A DNA stretch of 64,000 nt from Pterobdella sp. o SKG-2022. Taxonomy: Eukaryota > Annelida > Clitellata > Hirudinida > Piscicolidae. The notes beneath the pieces were generated by a model, which saw only the letters and a program-made list of their open reading frames with translations, was not told the DNA's origin and did no database searches. The stretch is taken from positions 9,546,875 to 9,610,874 of the forward strand of contig OZ038325.1 of NCBI GenBank assembly GCA_964035795.1, in the 5' to 3' direction. The position numbers were made by a program, and so were the translations under genes. Each line of letters starts with the position of its first letter. Within the stretch, counting starts at the first letter, position 1. Below are positions 44,535 through 57,517 of this stretch, one piece after another.

Positions 44535-45540
44535 CAAAATTTGGGGTTAGATGTGATAGAGAAAAGGGTGTGATCTGATGAGGATACCTGGATTGGTTGG
44601 AGGGAGGAGGTGGGTTGGAAGTTTAAGGCACCAAGCATCTAATGATGTTTGTGTCTTTAAATGTGTGACTGGGGAAAGGAGTCTTAATTTATTATTTATT
44701 TAATTATGAATAATATATAATATAATTATGTTCAATTTTTTTATGATTAAGAAACATGGCGTCAGAGTGAAATAAATATATATACCTTCCATTTAAATAA
44801 TCAGTGTTCACTTTTAATCTTTATAATATCTTTCTAGTTAATTATTCTATAAATAACACACCATGATAGAATTATAGCTGCTTAGATAATACTCAGAGTC
44901 AACTATGTCTTATTGAACAAATGGCTCATATATGCTTCATTACATTCACATAATTACCCTTACTTCTTTCTTCATGCTGGTGGTGGTGGAGATGGGGATG
45001 ACGAGGGTGGTGGAGATGATGATAATGATAATGATGGTGGTGATAATGATGGCACCAACCAAAGCGACATAAGGTTGTCTTCATGTTGCATCCAGCATTA
45101 CTCTCATCAGTTTGCTTTCTTTTGATCTTCTCCCTACAGGTGGTTTTGTCGTATTCCGATTTTGTGGCAGCTTGAAACATCAGCAAAATAAATTGAATTA
45201 TTATTTAGTTTTATTTTTATTATTTTGATTTCTATTATTTTTATTACTGTTTTTCTTCAACTTTTCTTTATCCTCTCAAAAAGACACCAACAACGAAGAA
45301 ATGAAAACGATACAACAACTAGACCTCTCTGCACAACTCTTACAAGTCTACATATGCTCAACTATTAAACGCAACAAAAATTCTCTTCAATATCGGCTTC
45401 AAGTTAACGCACACCCCTGCTTGTCTCCGTATATATCTCAACTCACCTTTGCGCACGCGCATACCACCTTTTTGTTGTATAAATATTTGCCTTTGATTTA
45501 GCTATACTTTATGAGGCTTTCATTAATATTTTTCTTTGTT

Positions 45541-45639
45541 TTTTATATCTTTGTTTTTTTTATATCTTTGTTTTTTTTATATCTTTGTTTTTTTCATATC
45601 TTTGTTTTTTTTATATCTTTGTTTTTTTATATCTTTGTT
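45541..45639. repeat. TATATCTTTGTTTTTTT tandem repeat
   Basis: Six nearly identical 16-18 bp units in direct tandem. Confidence 0.92.
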
Positions 45640-45689
45640 TAAGTAGTTTTTATACTATTTTTATAAAATGCATTAAAATATCTTTATAT

Positions 45690-45915
45690 ATATATATATG
45701 TGTGTGTGTGTGTTTGTTTGTTTATGTGTATATTATGTATAATTGTATTTATATATTTTTATAATTCTGTTTATATTTGTATGTATATGTTTTTATGTAT
45801 ATATATATATATATATTTTTATGTATATATTCGTATATATATATATATTTGTATGTCTATATTTTTATGTATATATTTGTATGTCTGTATTTGTATGTAT
45901 ATATTTGTATACATT
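45690..45915. repeat. TATATTTGTATGTATATATTT-type satellite
   Basis: Degenerate TA/TG/TTT units giving Tyr/Ile/Cys-rich ORFs that I regard as artefacts. Confidence 0.8.
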
Positions 45916-46954
45916 GTGTGAGGCTAGAAAATGTCGTGACGGTGGCAAATAAGATTTCATTATGAGCAAGTATTAGAGATAGAATAATAAAAATAAAAGC
46001 AATAATATGAATAACAAAAAGAATAATAATAATAAGATCGTGGTGAGTTGATGAGGTGAGATGAGTGATAATAAAAGAAACAATTGAAAACATAGGAATT
46101 AATTATTGGAAACGGAAAGTGAATATAAAATGAATATTAACGATCTTTTCATACCAAAGAAATAAAAAATTCCAATGATTATATTTTAGTTATTTCTGTT
46201 CATAAGTATCAAGCTTTTCAAGTACATGGCCTGATGCAATATCGAACGATGTGTAAATTCCGAGTCTCACGAGAAGCAGAAAAATAAGAGTTTGAGAAAT
46301 TAAAGAACAAAAATAGAAATATAAAATAAAATGAAATAATATAAAATAATATGTGAATTTATTAAAGTTTGGAAATAAAAAATAATTTTGATTTTTCTAT
46401 TTTAATCGCCAGAGGGCTGTTGTATAATTTTCTTGAGCATTCATAAAGAAGTTCCAGGTAGCAAAAAGCTGTTTTAAATGGACCAATCATAAGCTTTGAA
46501 AAATGTTTTTTTGATCTTGGAAATATTCATTTATCATAATGTTTAAATATTCACGGATTGTACAAAAAGCTTTGTTAGTTGAAAATGTTAGTTTTTTTTT
46601 CATAAAACTTCAAAAAATGATTATTTCAGTATTTTCACAATTTTTTTCAAGCTCTGTGATTGGTGCCTACAGCTATTCAATACGTTTTGCGTGATCGCGA
46701 AGTGCCTGTGAGAATTCAGAGATTCCGAGTTCCTAAACATGAAAATAAATACATTTAAAAAGTTATATTCGCTAGATGGCGTTACCTTGCAGCGTCCTTC
46801 AACAACTGGCATTTTAAACAGCCAGGATAGGACTCGTTATAAACCTCTCACCATCCCGAAGAGCCCCCAACTGCCCTCAACATCCTTTGACGAACCATTG
46901 AAGTGGCATGATTGAGAAGGTGCTTCAAGTGGATGTCGTGCTTAGTATGTAGAC

Positions 46955-47305
<351 letters not shown>

Positions 47306-47744
47306 ATATATCTGTGCATAGACTCGTGTGTATGCATGTATGTATGCGTGCATGAATGCGTGTGTACATCTGTAGGATACCTGTAAGCAAATCTTTGAGG
47401 TATTTATATGTGCATGAAGAAGATAAGCTGGCTTGTACGCTGTGTGTGTAATTGTGCATATGTGTATGTATATTTGCATGTTTGTGTGTTTGCGTGTGTT
47501 CAAATGGATGGATTGACTCATACGTGAAGGCTGAAGTTTTTTGATTGAAATTGTTGCATCGGTGACTCGTATTTGAATATCTCAACTCACAAAAATTCAC
47601 TGCCATGTACAACAATGCTTGCTTTGGGACTTCTTTGCTTTGACACAATTGCAAAAATGACATAAGAAGAAGCTAAAAATTAATATTTGAAATTTTGATA
47701 CTGACATCTAAAACATTGCGTATTCACCAAACTGACTTGCTCAA

Positions 47745-49176
47745 ATGACATCTCTGCAAACAGCATTTACAGGTTTCTTCTTCACTCATCCAATAACTCA
47801 AATGAATCACTCCTACATCTAAATTTGTATCGTTTTGTTTCATCAACCATAAACACCTTGTTCAAATATTTGTTGTATTTTCTCAGTTGCTTCATTCACT
47901 CAGCATTCCTCCATATGAATTCCGAACAAGTCAAACAAGATATGCATTACCACAGACACAGGGGCAAACAGCAGTAGCAACAAATCCAAGCAGGCATCTA
48001 CTTGCAACACACCTCAAAAGAAAGAGGAGTGGATCAAAAAGCTTGCAGTCAAATTGGAGGATAATAGGTGGGTGGGTCATTTCTTTTAACATACGCTACA
48101 AAAACCTTTAAAAGTGAATGACGATATTGATAACACACATACATGTTCACAGATACAAAGAAGACGACAAAGAAGCGTGCAAAAAGCTGCGAGAGTTGAA
48201 CAATGAAGATAGCAGTCCAGAAGGCAATGTGCTCAAGCAGGTGGGAGAGGCTTGCTCTTGGGGGTTTAAAATTCTTGGGGTTGACGCCACTTTGAACTAA
48301 TGGTAGTGATGGGCGATTATTTCTTTGTCACCCGGCCCTCAACCACACCATCTCGCCACTCCCTCAGATACTGAACGTGTTATTCATCAGTACTGGTCTT
48401 TGTTTGTTGTTGGCAGTCATCGTAACCATTGTCTACACCACCATCGGTGAGCACTTTGGTTTGCTATTGACTTCATATATTGTTATTATTATCATACTTA
48501 TTATTGTTATTATTATTATTTGAATTCTAAATGAATCAACCACATTACAACAGAGGAATCCTCGGACGATAAAAAAAGACAAGAGATAGCCCTGAGAAGA
48601 GGGGCTTTGTTGAATGATGGTAACAGGAAACTTGGGCACACTCGTGTGGAGAACATCATGAGAGACGGAAGCAATCGAGATTATTTTTCACAGAATATTG
48701 ATGATGAAGTTTTTGGTGATGGTGGAAGTGATAATGATGTGTATAAGACTGGTGATAATGAAGATGATGGTGGTGAGAGGAAGAACAAAGACAGGAGAAA
48801 TGAAGATGGAGGTGGCGATAAAAAAGAATTAAATGCCTTTGTTAGTTACAACAGATACAACAATTATGATATGAGTAAAGTGAGGCAGAAACAGAGAAAC
48901 TACGACAGATTGTTTAAAAATAGAATGATGGGTGAAAAGAGTAAAGGGTATACCAGAAGGAAAGATGGGTGGAGGGATGGAGAGGATGGTGGTAGTGGTA
49001 TCAGAACAGAACAAACAAGAATGCAGAAATACAGAGAAAGGTACGATCGGAATCCCATGAGGAACGTCAATTATAATTTAAAAGAAACTAGAAAAATGGG
49101 TTATAAAAAAGGGATTTATGCGTTATATTCAAGTGAAGGTGACGACGATGAAGATGGTAGGGATGATGGAAATTAA
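47745..49176 (+). CDS. Unrecognised single-pass membrane protein
   Basis: Exons: 47745-47772 (tentative), 47956-48067 (start tentative), 48153-48240, 48368-48446, 48554-49176. With the tentative first exon the model is 930 nt, 309 aa, in phase throughout. I do not recognise the family. Seen: a Ser/Asn/Lys-rich N-terminus; a charged stretch (KKEEWIKKLAVKLEDNRYKE); one clear TM segment (ILNVLFISTGLCLLLAVIVT, 48368-48446); and a long, very hydrophilic C-terminus with acidic Asp/Gly runs alternating with basic Arg/Lys/Tyr segments (KQRNYDRLFKNRMMGEKSK). No signal peptide was found, so a type II or III topology with a cytosolic tail is possible. The donors and acceptors of the last three exons are standard. 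The N-terminal exon is weakly supported because its acceptor lacks a pyrimidine tract. An AATAAA lies about 330 bp after the stop. Confidence 0.6.
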
Positions 49177-50138
49177 AGCCGGATTTGAGTTTGATAATGA
49201 AATGACCTTGAGAACATTTAATGATGGCTGTTTTTTTCGTTCAACCCCCAAACTGCACCCCAAGGAGGGTTTGGAACTCAACACATATATTTTTGTTTAG
49301 GGCAGTATATTTTAAAGTATTTTCAGTAATATTATATAATATGTATCAAGTTGCATTTGAAAGGTAGAAGTAGAAAAGTAGTTATAATCTTGTTGGTAGG
49401 GTCCAGTCCTTATAGATACCCACACTGAATGAATTATTTTTAAATAATATTTCTATTTTTTATGAGCCCATGTAACAGCCCTACATTCACACCATACACA
49501 CCCAAATAAAGACAACTTTTTAAACTTTTTGTACTGCTATTTTTTTGGTTACAAACTTCACTGGCTCTCGACAACTTTTGCAAGCTTCTCACTCTCACCA
49601 CGTTAGACTCTGTTACTAATTTTATGCCTTCTAACTTTTTGCAAAAATTCTATCTTTGTGACTGATACCTTTAATGAGAATTTTCTAAATTTCTATAACT
49701 TTTATCATTTTTGGGAAGTATTTTTTCTGAGTGTCACCGTCCTGAACCGCGACCACCATCCCTTTCTGACGTTCAATATTGTCGCCTTAAGATCTTTCAT
49801 TTCAAGATTTATCGTTGCTCTCAAAGTGATTTTTTTGCTATTTTAAAAAGCTTTTTGCTTGAATTCGTTTTCGTTTTAATTTCAAGTACTGATCATTTCT
49901 GTAACAAATTTGCTTTTCAATTGTGGTCAATAAAAAACAGAGTTTGTATTTTCTTAAATATTCAAATCATTCAGTAATCCAAAATTGAATTTTAAAAAAT
50001 TTTGTTTTTCAAAAAATTTGGATACTTTTTTAAAATTGTTTTTATAAATTAAGCGCATCCAAGTATTGACGTCTGCATAGCAACGACGTGCTGTGTTGAA
50101 AAGTAAAAAAACCATCGTAAATAATTGTCGAAACTTCA
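49177..50138. other. Intergenic region upstream of DNAJC22
   Basis: 3' UTR of the preceding gene and AT-rich spacer. Nothing further was recognised. The ATG at 50139 starts the next gene. Confidence 0.45.
49505..49510 (+). promoter_or_regulatory. Candidate polyadenylation signal
   Basis: AATAAA downstream of the membrane-protein gene stop at 49176, on its coding strand. Confidence 0.4.
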
Positions 50139-52105
50139 ATGATGCTGAAATGTTTGTCATATGTGCTACATAAAATCACCAAACCATGGCGATACAGTCT
50201 CTTGTTGGCATATATTCTATATTTTATCGGAGGAATTTTCGGTCTCCATCTCATCTACCTCAGAAGATATAGACACGCCTTTGTGAGTTTCACCACGTTA
50301 GGAGGTGGTTGTATGCTGGGGTTGATCTACGATGTTTTCCACGTGTCTTCTTATGTCAACCAGGCCAATGAACTGCGGTTTCATAAGAAAATAGATGTAA
50401 GTTGAAATGGTCTCGTTATCTTGTATTTATACGAAATGATTTTCCCAGCTGCCTTATAAATGTTGCTTTACATCTAAATTTGTTCAAAAGCAGAACCATC
50501 ACAAAGATGAAAACACTACACCACATCCTGACATCCTTATGATCATCTGCCAGGTTCTAATTCTATCAACTTCCATCCATAAAAAAACATTTCTATTGAA
50601 AAACTTTCCCAACACATCATCCAAGATTTTCTACTCCACGTACCTAGGAGCCATATCATTGTCCATCTTCCCCAGGGAGTTTACTCTTCTACACTCCAGA
50701 ACTTTCCTTCTTTTCCAGGCACTTTGCGTTGGCTTCGGTAAGTGGTCAGTTACATTGATTTCAATTTAACTTATTTGATTGTCTATACAAATGTTTTCAA
50801 GCATTACCCGCTTTGAATCAAATAAGAGATTTTCCAGTCTTCCAAAAACTTTCCCAACTAAGTCAAAATTTCAAACTACTAAAATACCATAAACCCCACC
50901 AGGCTCACACACAGCAGCGAACTCAGGGAATGCAAGATGTGCCTTGAAGCCGTGTATGATGGGCGCCTTCCTACCCGTGCCTCTTTTCATCTTTGCTGAC
51001 TCCGTGTCTCTGGGAGAGGCTCTGTTGTACTGCTCTGTCGTGTCTGCTGTGCTGGCCTATTTTACGGTTGGTGTGGCCTTTTGATCGGTTCATGAAGTCA
51101 GATTTAAGTTATAGATAGGATCGATACAGTAGTATTAATAGTGGTTGCATTACATCAGGGTTGGAGAAAACTGAGACCTGAAGTTGATAATGCTGAAAGG
51201 TACACACTGCTCAGAGTTTTATGCTGTTTCATGGCCTACTTTTTTGTGGGTTTCTGAATATTTTGATTGTAATACCATCACCAACTATGACTTTACCCAC
51301 CACCATCATGTTCCCCAAAGTTCCTAGGAGTGTTGAGTCAGATGGTCATTTGGAATGTGCACTATACCAATGGAGAAGGAAGAAGGGTGAGCTTGGGAGG
51401 GGAAGTTGAGGACAATGCAGAAGAATGGCAGGCGTGGAGTGAAAGGTCATTTGGGTGTGGTGGTGAAGCGTGTAACCAAGCGCAACATAAAACGACTCAC
51501 GACGTCATATAATCATGTGATCAGCCGCTTAATTGAGGCAGTATATATTGGGAAAAAAAAACTAATGGCATCAACAAACAAAACAAAATACTCACAGCAT
51601 GTGGAGGACATTGAAAGAGGAAGGAGGTTGGGAATTTATTTTGAAGCTGGCCCAGTCTCCTGATGTTTCCAGGGCTCACAAGGTGGTATCATTGGGGGGT
51701 TGACTATAACAGATATAATTATAATATCTCTTATCTTTACTATTATTGTTGTTATTATATGTGGTAGTGGTTCTACTAACACCACCATTTGAACAGATAT
51801 TAGGCCTGTCATCAAATGCCACTCAAAAGGAGATTTCAGAGCAGTACAAGAAGCTGGTGAAAGTGTGGCACCCAGACAAGTTTGCTAAAGGTGCGTGTAT
51901 CTTTGAAGTTTTCGTCTGTAGTCATGCGACATAATATGATGGGGCATGAACTTTACTACGCTAATTGCAATCTTCATGTGGTGATGTTGAAACAGGCTAT
52001 TCTACTTCCCCTCCTCCAACTACAGAAGACCCTCACAGACAGAGGAAGGCGGAGCGACAGTTCATGATGGTGAGAGAGGCTTATGAGCAGTTGAGGGAGG
52101 TGTGA
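50139..52105 (+). CDS. DNAJC22: DNAJC22 (wurst) multi-pass DnaJ protein
   Basis: DNAJC22/wurst is a polytopic membrane protein with a C-terminal J domain. The fly protein promotes clathrin-mediated endocytosis in airway tubes. Exons: 50139-50396, 50494-50737, 50903-51066, 51159-51249, 51328-51445, 51598-51682, 51797-51890, 51996-52105. Total 1164 nt, 387 aa; all phases close. Seen: N-terminal GGIFGLHLIYLRRYRHAF and TLGGGCMLGLIYD, the TM2-like start typical of the family; several hydrophobic segments (CMMGAFLPVPLFIFADSVSL, LLRVLCCFMAYFFVG); a soluble stretch with EEWQAWSESMWRTLKEEGGW; and a J domain with LGLSSNATQKEISEQYKKLV, KVWHPDK containing the HPD motif, and closing helix MVREAYEQLREV. 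The start at 50139 is the first in-frame ATG; a second ATG follows at once. The gene converges on WDR1. Confidence 0.9.
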
Positions 52106-52777
52106 CGTCATCACTTCATTTCGTTTTTTTTTATTCTTCATATTTTATTATTGTCGCTGTTTCCCACATGAAGTTATCCTGCTTTGCATCACAGACACTT
52201 GTTTACGCACTGCATCATCAGCAGTTTGAGTGCTTATATTGTTATACATGGCATTATTTTTTTTGTGTGCTGATATTGTTGCTCACAGTGAAGACAATTC
52301 AAATAGCATATTTATTATTAATTTGGAATAAGTCACTCGTTTAAAAGTAAAATTTGAAACCACAAGCAATATGAAGGACGAAAATGTTTCATGATTTTAA
52401 ATCTTAAATAAGGACATTATGTAGCGACCAATGTATATTAGATGTCTCAATAATAACATTATCACTCAAGAATAAAAATATGATGTCGCAATAATATGAA
52501 GGGCATGAAGGTAGAAAAATTTGAACCTAATAAAACTTGGATACAAAATTATTTTGAGGCAGAAGTTTATATTTCCAGTTGGAATTTCAAATAACTTGCA
52601 ATTAACTTTTAACTGATGAGCAAGACTGGTTCACGAATAAATAATCTCATGCATACCACAGACCAATCAAAAACTTCAAAACCCTGCCTAACTCTCATAA
52701 CAATTATCTTCCTATTCTTCCTTCAATTACCTCCCCCCCTTCCTCCTCCTTTGACACCCATCTCTCTCTCTCTTTTA
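52106..52777. other. Convergent spacer between DNAJC22 and WDR1
   Basis: 3' UTRs of both genes. A TGACGTCA palindrome overlaps the DNAJC22 stop codon (52103-52110). No other feature was recognised. Confidence 0.5.
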
Positions 52778-55700
52778 TCACTTGGATATCTTCCACTTCT
52801 TGAGGCAACTATCTTGTCCAGTTGTCAGCAAGGTATCATCATCCAACCATGCTACTCTCGTTATCTGGCTGTTTGAGTGTGCCCCTGTACGTGCGTGTGT
52901 GTGTTTTATCCATTATTACTAAACTAGCCACTTATCTTACCATCAATCGTAACTAAGCCACCATTACCCACCCACCAACACCCCATTCTCACCTTTGATA
53001 AAAAGGCAGTCATTCTTTTTGTCACACTTCCACACGGCACAGTTAGTATCGAGTGCTCCACTGGCCACCCTGTAAGAGTCTTTGTTCCATGAGATGGAGT
53101 TCACTCTGGCTGTGTGATTACCCCACTCCGTGGCTATCAGGGTCTTGCGGTGGTGGTGGAGGTGAAGTGGTGTGATGGGTGTTGTGGTGGTTTTCAGGTG
53201 TGTTGAAGTGGTGTGTGGTGGAGTTTTAAGTAGTTGGAGTGAAGGAAACCCATTCAAACCTCATAAGCAGGGACAGAATACAAGAGAACCTTCCTGTATG
53301 AGTCACATGAAGCCAAATATCTGTGGGATGGTGAAATGGGTGGATGTTAGTAATATAATAGTTATTGAAAAGTTGATAATTGATAAAACTACATGAACAA
53401 ATAAAAATCAGCCTGTCATCTGGCGAGTATTTGACATCACACACGGTTCCATGCTGTTTGAGCACCTTCAACTCATCAGCAGCCTGATCCCCTGCGATGC
53501 TGTAGATGTGTACTGATTGGTCCTGGGGTGGTGGTTGCAAGAAGTTTTTTTTTATGTCTAGTGACAACATCAATGCAACTTATATAAAATTTATTTTTAA
53601 ATAACCCCAATCCTTCTCCCACTCACCTCATCACCCCCTCCCACGGCCAAATTGCTACCATCGTTGCTGATGGCGACACACTGAGGTTCGTAAGTGACTG
53701 CCTTGGTGCTAACCACTTTTTGGTCCTTCAATATCATCAACTGTTCCGAGTTTGAGTATGATTCAATTACTCATATTTTAAAATTTTTTGTCAAGATACA
53801 ATTAGTATTGGACAACAAATTTTCAAAACAAAGTAGACTCCACCCACAACAAAAAAAGTAAACCTCCTTGTTGGTAGCCACAAACACCCGCCCATCTCTG
53901 TCCATAGCTATTCCTCTGGGCTGGCTGCTTAGCTTCGTTCGACCTTCATAACTGTTAGGTATGTTGTGGTGGTTAGTATCACCACTTAATGAAATATCAT
54001 TATAATCATTAGTTTTGCTGATGATTATCAACAGTGGTGGTACTAACGCAGAGGTGGCGATGTTGCTGAGGGATGAGAACATGACGTAATCATCCATGCC
54101 ACACGACACCAACTCTCTATCTCCTGTGTCTAAGTCTTGTACCTGGGGAGATGGTGATGATGAAGATAGAGAGGTGGTAATGATGATGATCCTCATGATA
54201 ATGAGATGGTAATGATAATCACCTGGTTGGTGTGACCTTGACCTGTGAGTACTTCACAATCACCCTTGCCAAAGTCCCACAAACCTGCAAGGATGTTGTA
54301 AGATTGATATCAAAATATTGATCCTCATGAGTACTTCAGTGATGAGCTCGAAGAAGTATTAAATGTTCTGAATCATTTCAAGGCACTTACAAATGCTGCC
54401 ATCAGAACTGCCAGTAAAAGCTGATTGGTTGTCCTTGACCTGCAAGGCTGTGATTGGCTTGTTGTGACCCTTTACAATCCTGATTGGACGAGAAGGATTG
54501 TTCTGATCCAGATAGTTTATGTATCCTGTTTTTGTGGGTGTTAGTTTCAACAAGTGATCAATGACGTGACACATATTTAATAGTGAAATGAAGGAGAAAG
54601 AGAGAGGCAACAGACCAGACAAAGACACAGACAACACATAATCTCCTTGCCACAAACATCCCACTTGCATATGTTCAAGTTCTGTACCCATTCTAAACTC
54701 TCTGTATGTATGAGTATTAGCAACAAGACATACTAACATACCTGAAAACACACACAAACACTGACTGAACAACAGAGGTAGTGGAGCAGTCCCATATTTT
54801 AGCAGTCCTGTCTCCTGAAACTGTCAACAACTTGGCGCTGTCTGGAGAGAAACAAACCTGGAGAGTGTTAGAATATGATGAAAAAAAAGTCAATACACCA
54901 TAATATAATGAAAGAGCAAACACCAACCGCATAGATACCCATGTTGTGAGCAGAAGACCCCAGTTCTGCCTTCTTTGCACCTGTGCTGCCATCATACAAG
55001 AAGCTCTGTGTAGTTTTTTTTTACATTATTATTCTTATTACTAAGCTCATTATTATGCTTTTTATGAAAATAGTAATGATACTGCACCTTGCCATCAGCG
55101 CCCCCTGATGCAAACAGGTCCCCATTGGGAGAGTACCTCACACTGTTCACAAACTTGCTGTGGTCCTTGTGTCATTAGTATCAATGTTATATATTATCAA
55201 TCAATCAAATTCTTTTTATAGCCCATTATATTATGTCATATAATTGTATATTATGTTATTTCCAAGTTTTTATGCTACTGATGTAACCTATGAAAATAAT
55301 TAAATTAATCAAAACCTCATCTTAAATCTCATTCATCTTCTTTCAACAAACTTTTACACACCCATCTACTCCTCCCCTTCCCCACAAACCACTCCACTAC
55401 CTCCATAGTGAACTGGAACTTGAAGGGAGGACCATGGTGGAAGGCAAGAGAATTATCTTCTGAAGCTGTCACTATGCGGAAGGGACGACCTGGTCTGTAA
55501 TGGTTGCCAATTCATCATGCCATATCACGTGTCTTCATACCACGTTATCCCACAACATCACATTTAACAATACCATTTTAACCTCTCTACACCACACCTC
55601 CTACCTATAATCTACAGAGTTAAGTGTCCTACTTTGCCCCATGATTTCACCCACTGAAGTACCTGTGTCTGCACTGAACACATGACCAAACCTGTGTGAA

Positions 55701-56682
55701 AGTTAATTTTTAAATATTCCACAAGTCCATGAAATTCGATCAATCATATTGTAAACTATGCCTCCTAAAAAAAGCACAATGACTTAAACAGTCAACACAA
55801 ATAAGCACAATACACTCACTTTTCTTTTCCCTGTCCCACCACCACAATCTTCTGACTGTCAGGGGACCAAGCTAGATCCTTCACATTGCCAAAGAAAGGT
55901 TGGTACTCATTCTTCAATATGTGCTCCTTGTTCACTGTGTCCCAAATGCGGATCTTGCCATTTATGTCTTGTGGGTGGGTAGATAAATGAGTAGATGAAC
56001 AAATAGATAACTAGATAGATACCAGCAGATGCGATATAGAAGCCACTAGGGGAGTACTTGGCCACTGTGGTCTGGTTGATGTGTTCTGTGTACACATCAC
56101 TTATACTGGGATTCTAGAGTGGTTGTGTGGTGGATGTCACATTGTAGTGGTGATATATAGTAGCATATATGAGAATGTGAAGCAATAATGAAAGATTAAA
56201 ACCTTACAGCAATATCCCTAATGATGACATTCTTTCCATTAGTGTAGAGGAAGTTCTTCCCCTTAGGATCTCCACCCAGAACAATTGGGACACCTCTGGT
56301 GGTTCGAGGAAGGCTTGCAAAGTTCGATACTGACAGTTAGTGTTGGTAATTTTTCAAAGTTTAAAGTATTTTTATTGGTGTTGATTTGTTTTTTTTATCA
56401 CAGAATTTGTTATTTTGAATGGAAGCTCCAATAGATATTTAAATTAAAAAATTTTAAGATTGCATTTTTATTTTTTTAATTAGTAATTTCCAAATAATAT
56501 TTTTTTGGATTTATTAACTAAAACTCGAATTTCCTAACTTAGTAGATGTTAAAATGAAATTTCTACTATAAAACAAGTAGGTTTACATATCAAAACACTC
56601 TATGTAGAAGTATTTCTTAAATAGTTGCAAAACATTATTTTTTTAATGAATGGAAAATTTTTTTACCCAATTCGTAAGACAT
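52778..56682 (-). CDS. WDR1: WDR1 / actin-interacting protein 1 (18 exons)
   Basis: WDR1/AIP1 works with cofilin to disassemble actin filaments; it folds as two seven-bladed WD propellers. Exons in coding order: 56667-56682, 56208-56329, 56023-56113, 55820-55967, 55605-55691, 55401-55494, 55088-55165, 54928-55005, 54762-54857, 54616-54697, 54391-54525, 54223-54284, 53864-54142, 53627-53740, 53413-53522, 53260-53320, 52993-53143, 52778-52884. Total 1911 nt, 636 aa (human 606). Seen: start [96 protein letters not shown], and C-terminal [20 protein letters not shown]. The first coding exon is only 16 nt. Exons 9/10 may instead end at 54742 and begin at 54701, adding 8 residues. The 53413-53522 exon appears to use a GC donor. 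Confidence 0.94.
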
Positions 56683-57517
56683 ATCAATAACAAGACTAAG
56701 TTTTTTACAAAACTTCCGCAACCAAAAGCCGGAAATCGAGAGAACTGATAAAGTTTTTGTCAAAAGTGAAAGTTAACAGAACTTTTGAAGATTTTTAAAC
56801 ATTATTTTCAATTTTGACATAAATTCAATCAAATTATAGTAATTTATTTAATTAAAAAAATATAAATTATTTTTATGATGACCTCAGTCAGTTTCGCTTT
56901 CAAAACCTCACACGCAGTGAATGATACGCCGTTTAATTTTAATGAAAGCAAAGGCAGTATAGAAATTTATTGGAGATCTCTAATTTTCTTTCGTTTTGTG
57001 ATTTTCACTTTTTTTTTTTTTCATCTTTTTTTTAATTTTTCTCATTTTTTAATCATTTTTTTTAGTTTTTTAACCTTTCTTTACAATTTCTTTTTAAATT
57101 TTTTCATCACCAAATGACAATCCAAACAAATTATCAACATTAATAACCTAGCCATCGAAACAATCACCTCATTACACAAGCTTAACATTTATAATGTTAT
57201 ATATAACAAGATATTTCCGAGATTTCAAACTGCCTTATTGCAACAGTCCACACACAACATACTCCTTATAACTTAACAAGCCAATACATACATCACGTGC
57301 TTAAATTATAAATATCTTCCTATAACTCACAGGTAATAAAAATATTAAGAAAATTTTCATGAAATAAGATGACTCTGATGATACATGGAGATGATAAACA
57401 TTGAAACAATAATAAATAGCGATACATGAAATAATGATGAAAGATTGAAAATGTGAATAATAATAATAATGGAGGATGGAATAATGGTGATGGTAGGAGG
57501 ATGAGGACATGGATGTC
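56683..57517. other. Spacer between PABPN1 stop and WDR1 start
   Basis: Two minus-strand genes in head-to-tail order. The region holds the PABPN1 3' UTR and the WDR1 promoter. It is T-rich around 57000-57100. Nothing else was recognised. Confidence 0.45.

Noticed and set aside
46621..46812. Possible upstream receptor exon
   Set aside because: A short ORF in suitable orientation, but no ATD similarity or phase-compatible donor; the exon at 44438-44534 fits better.
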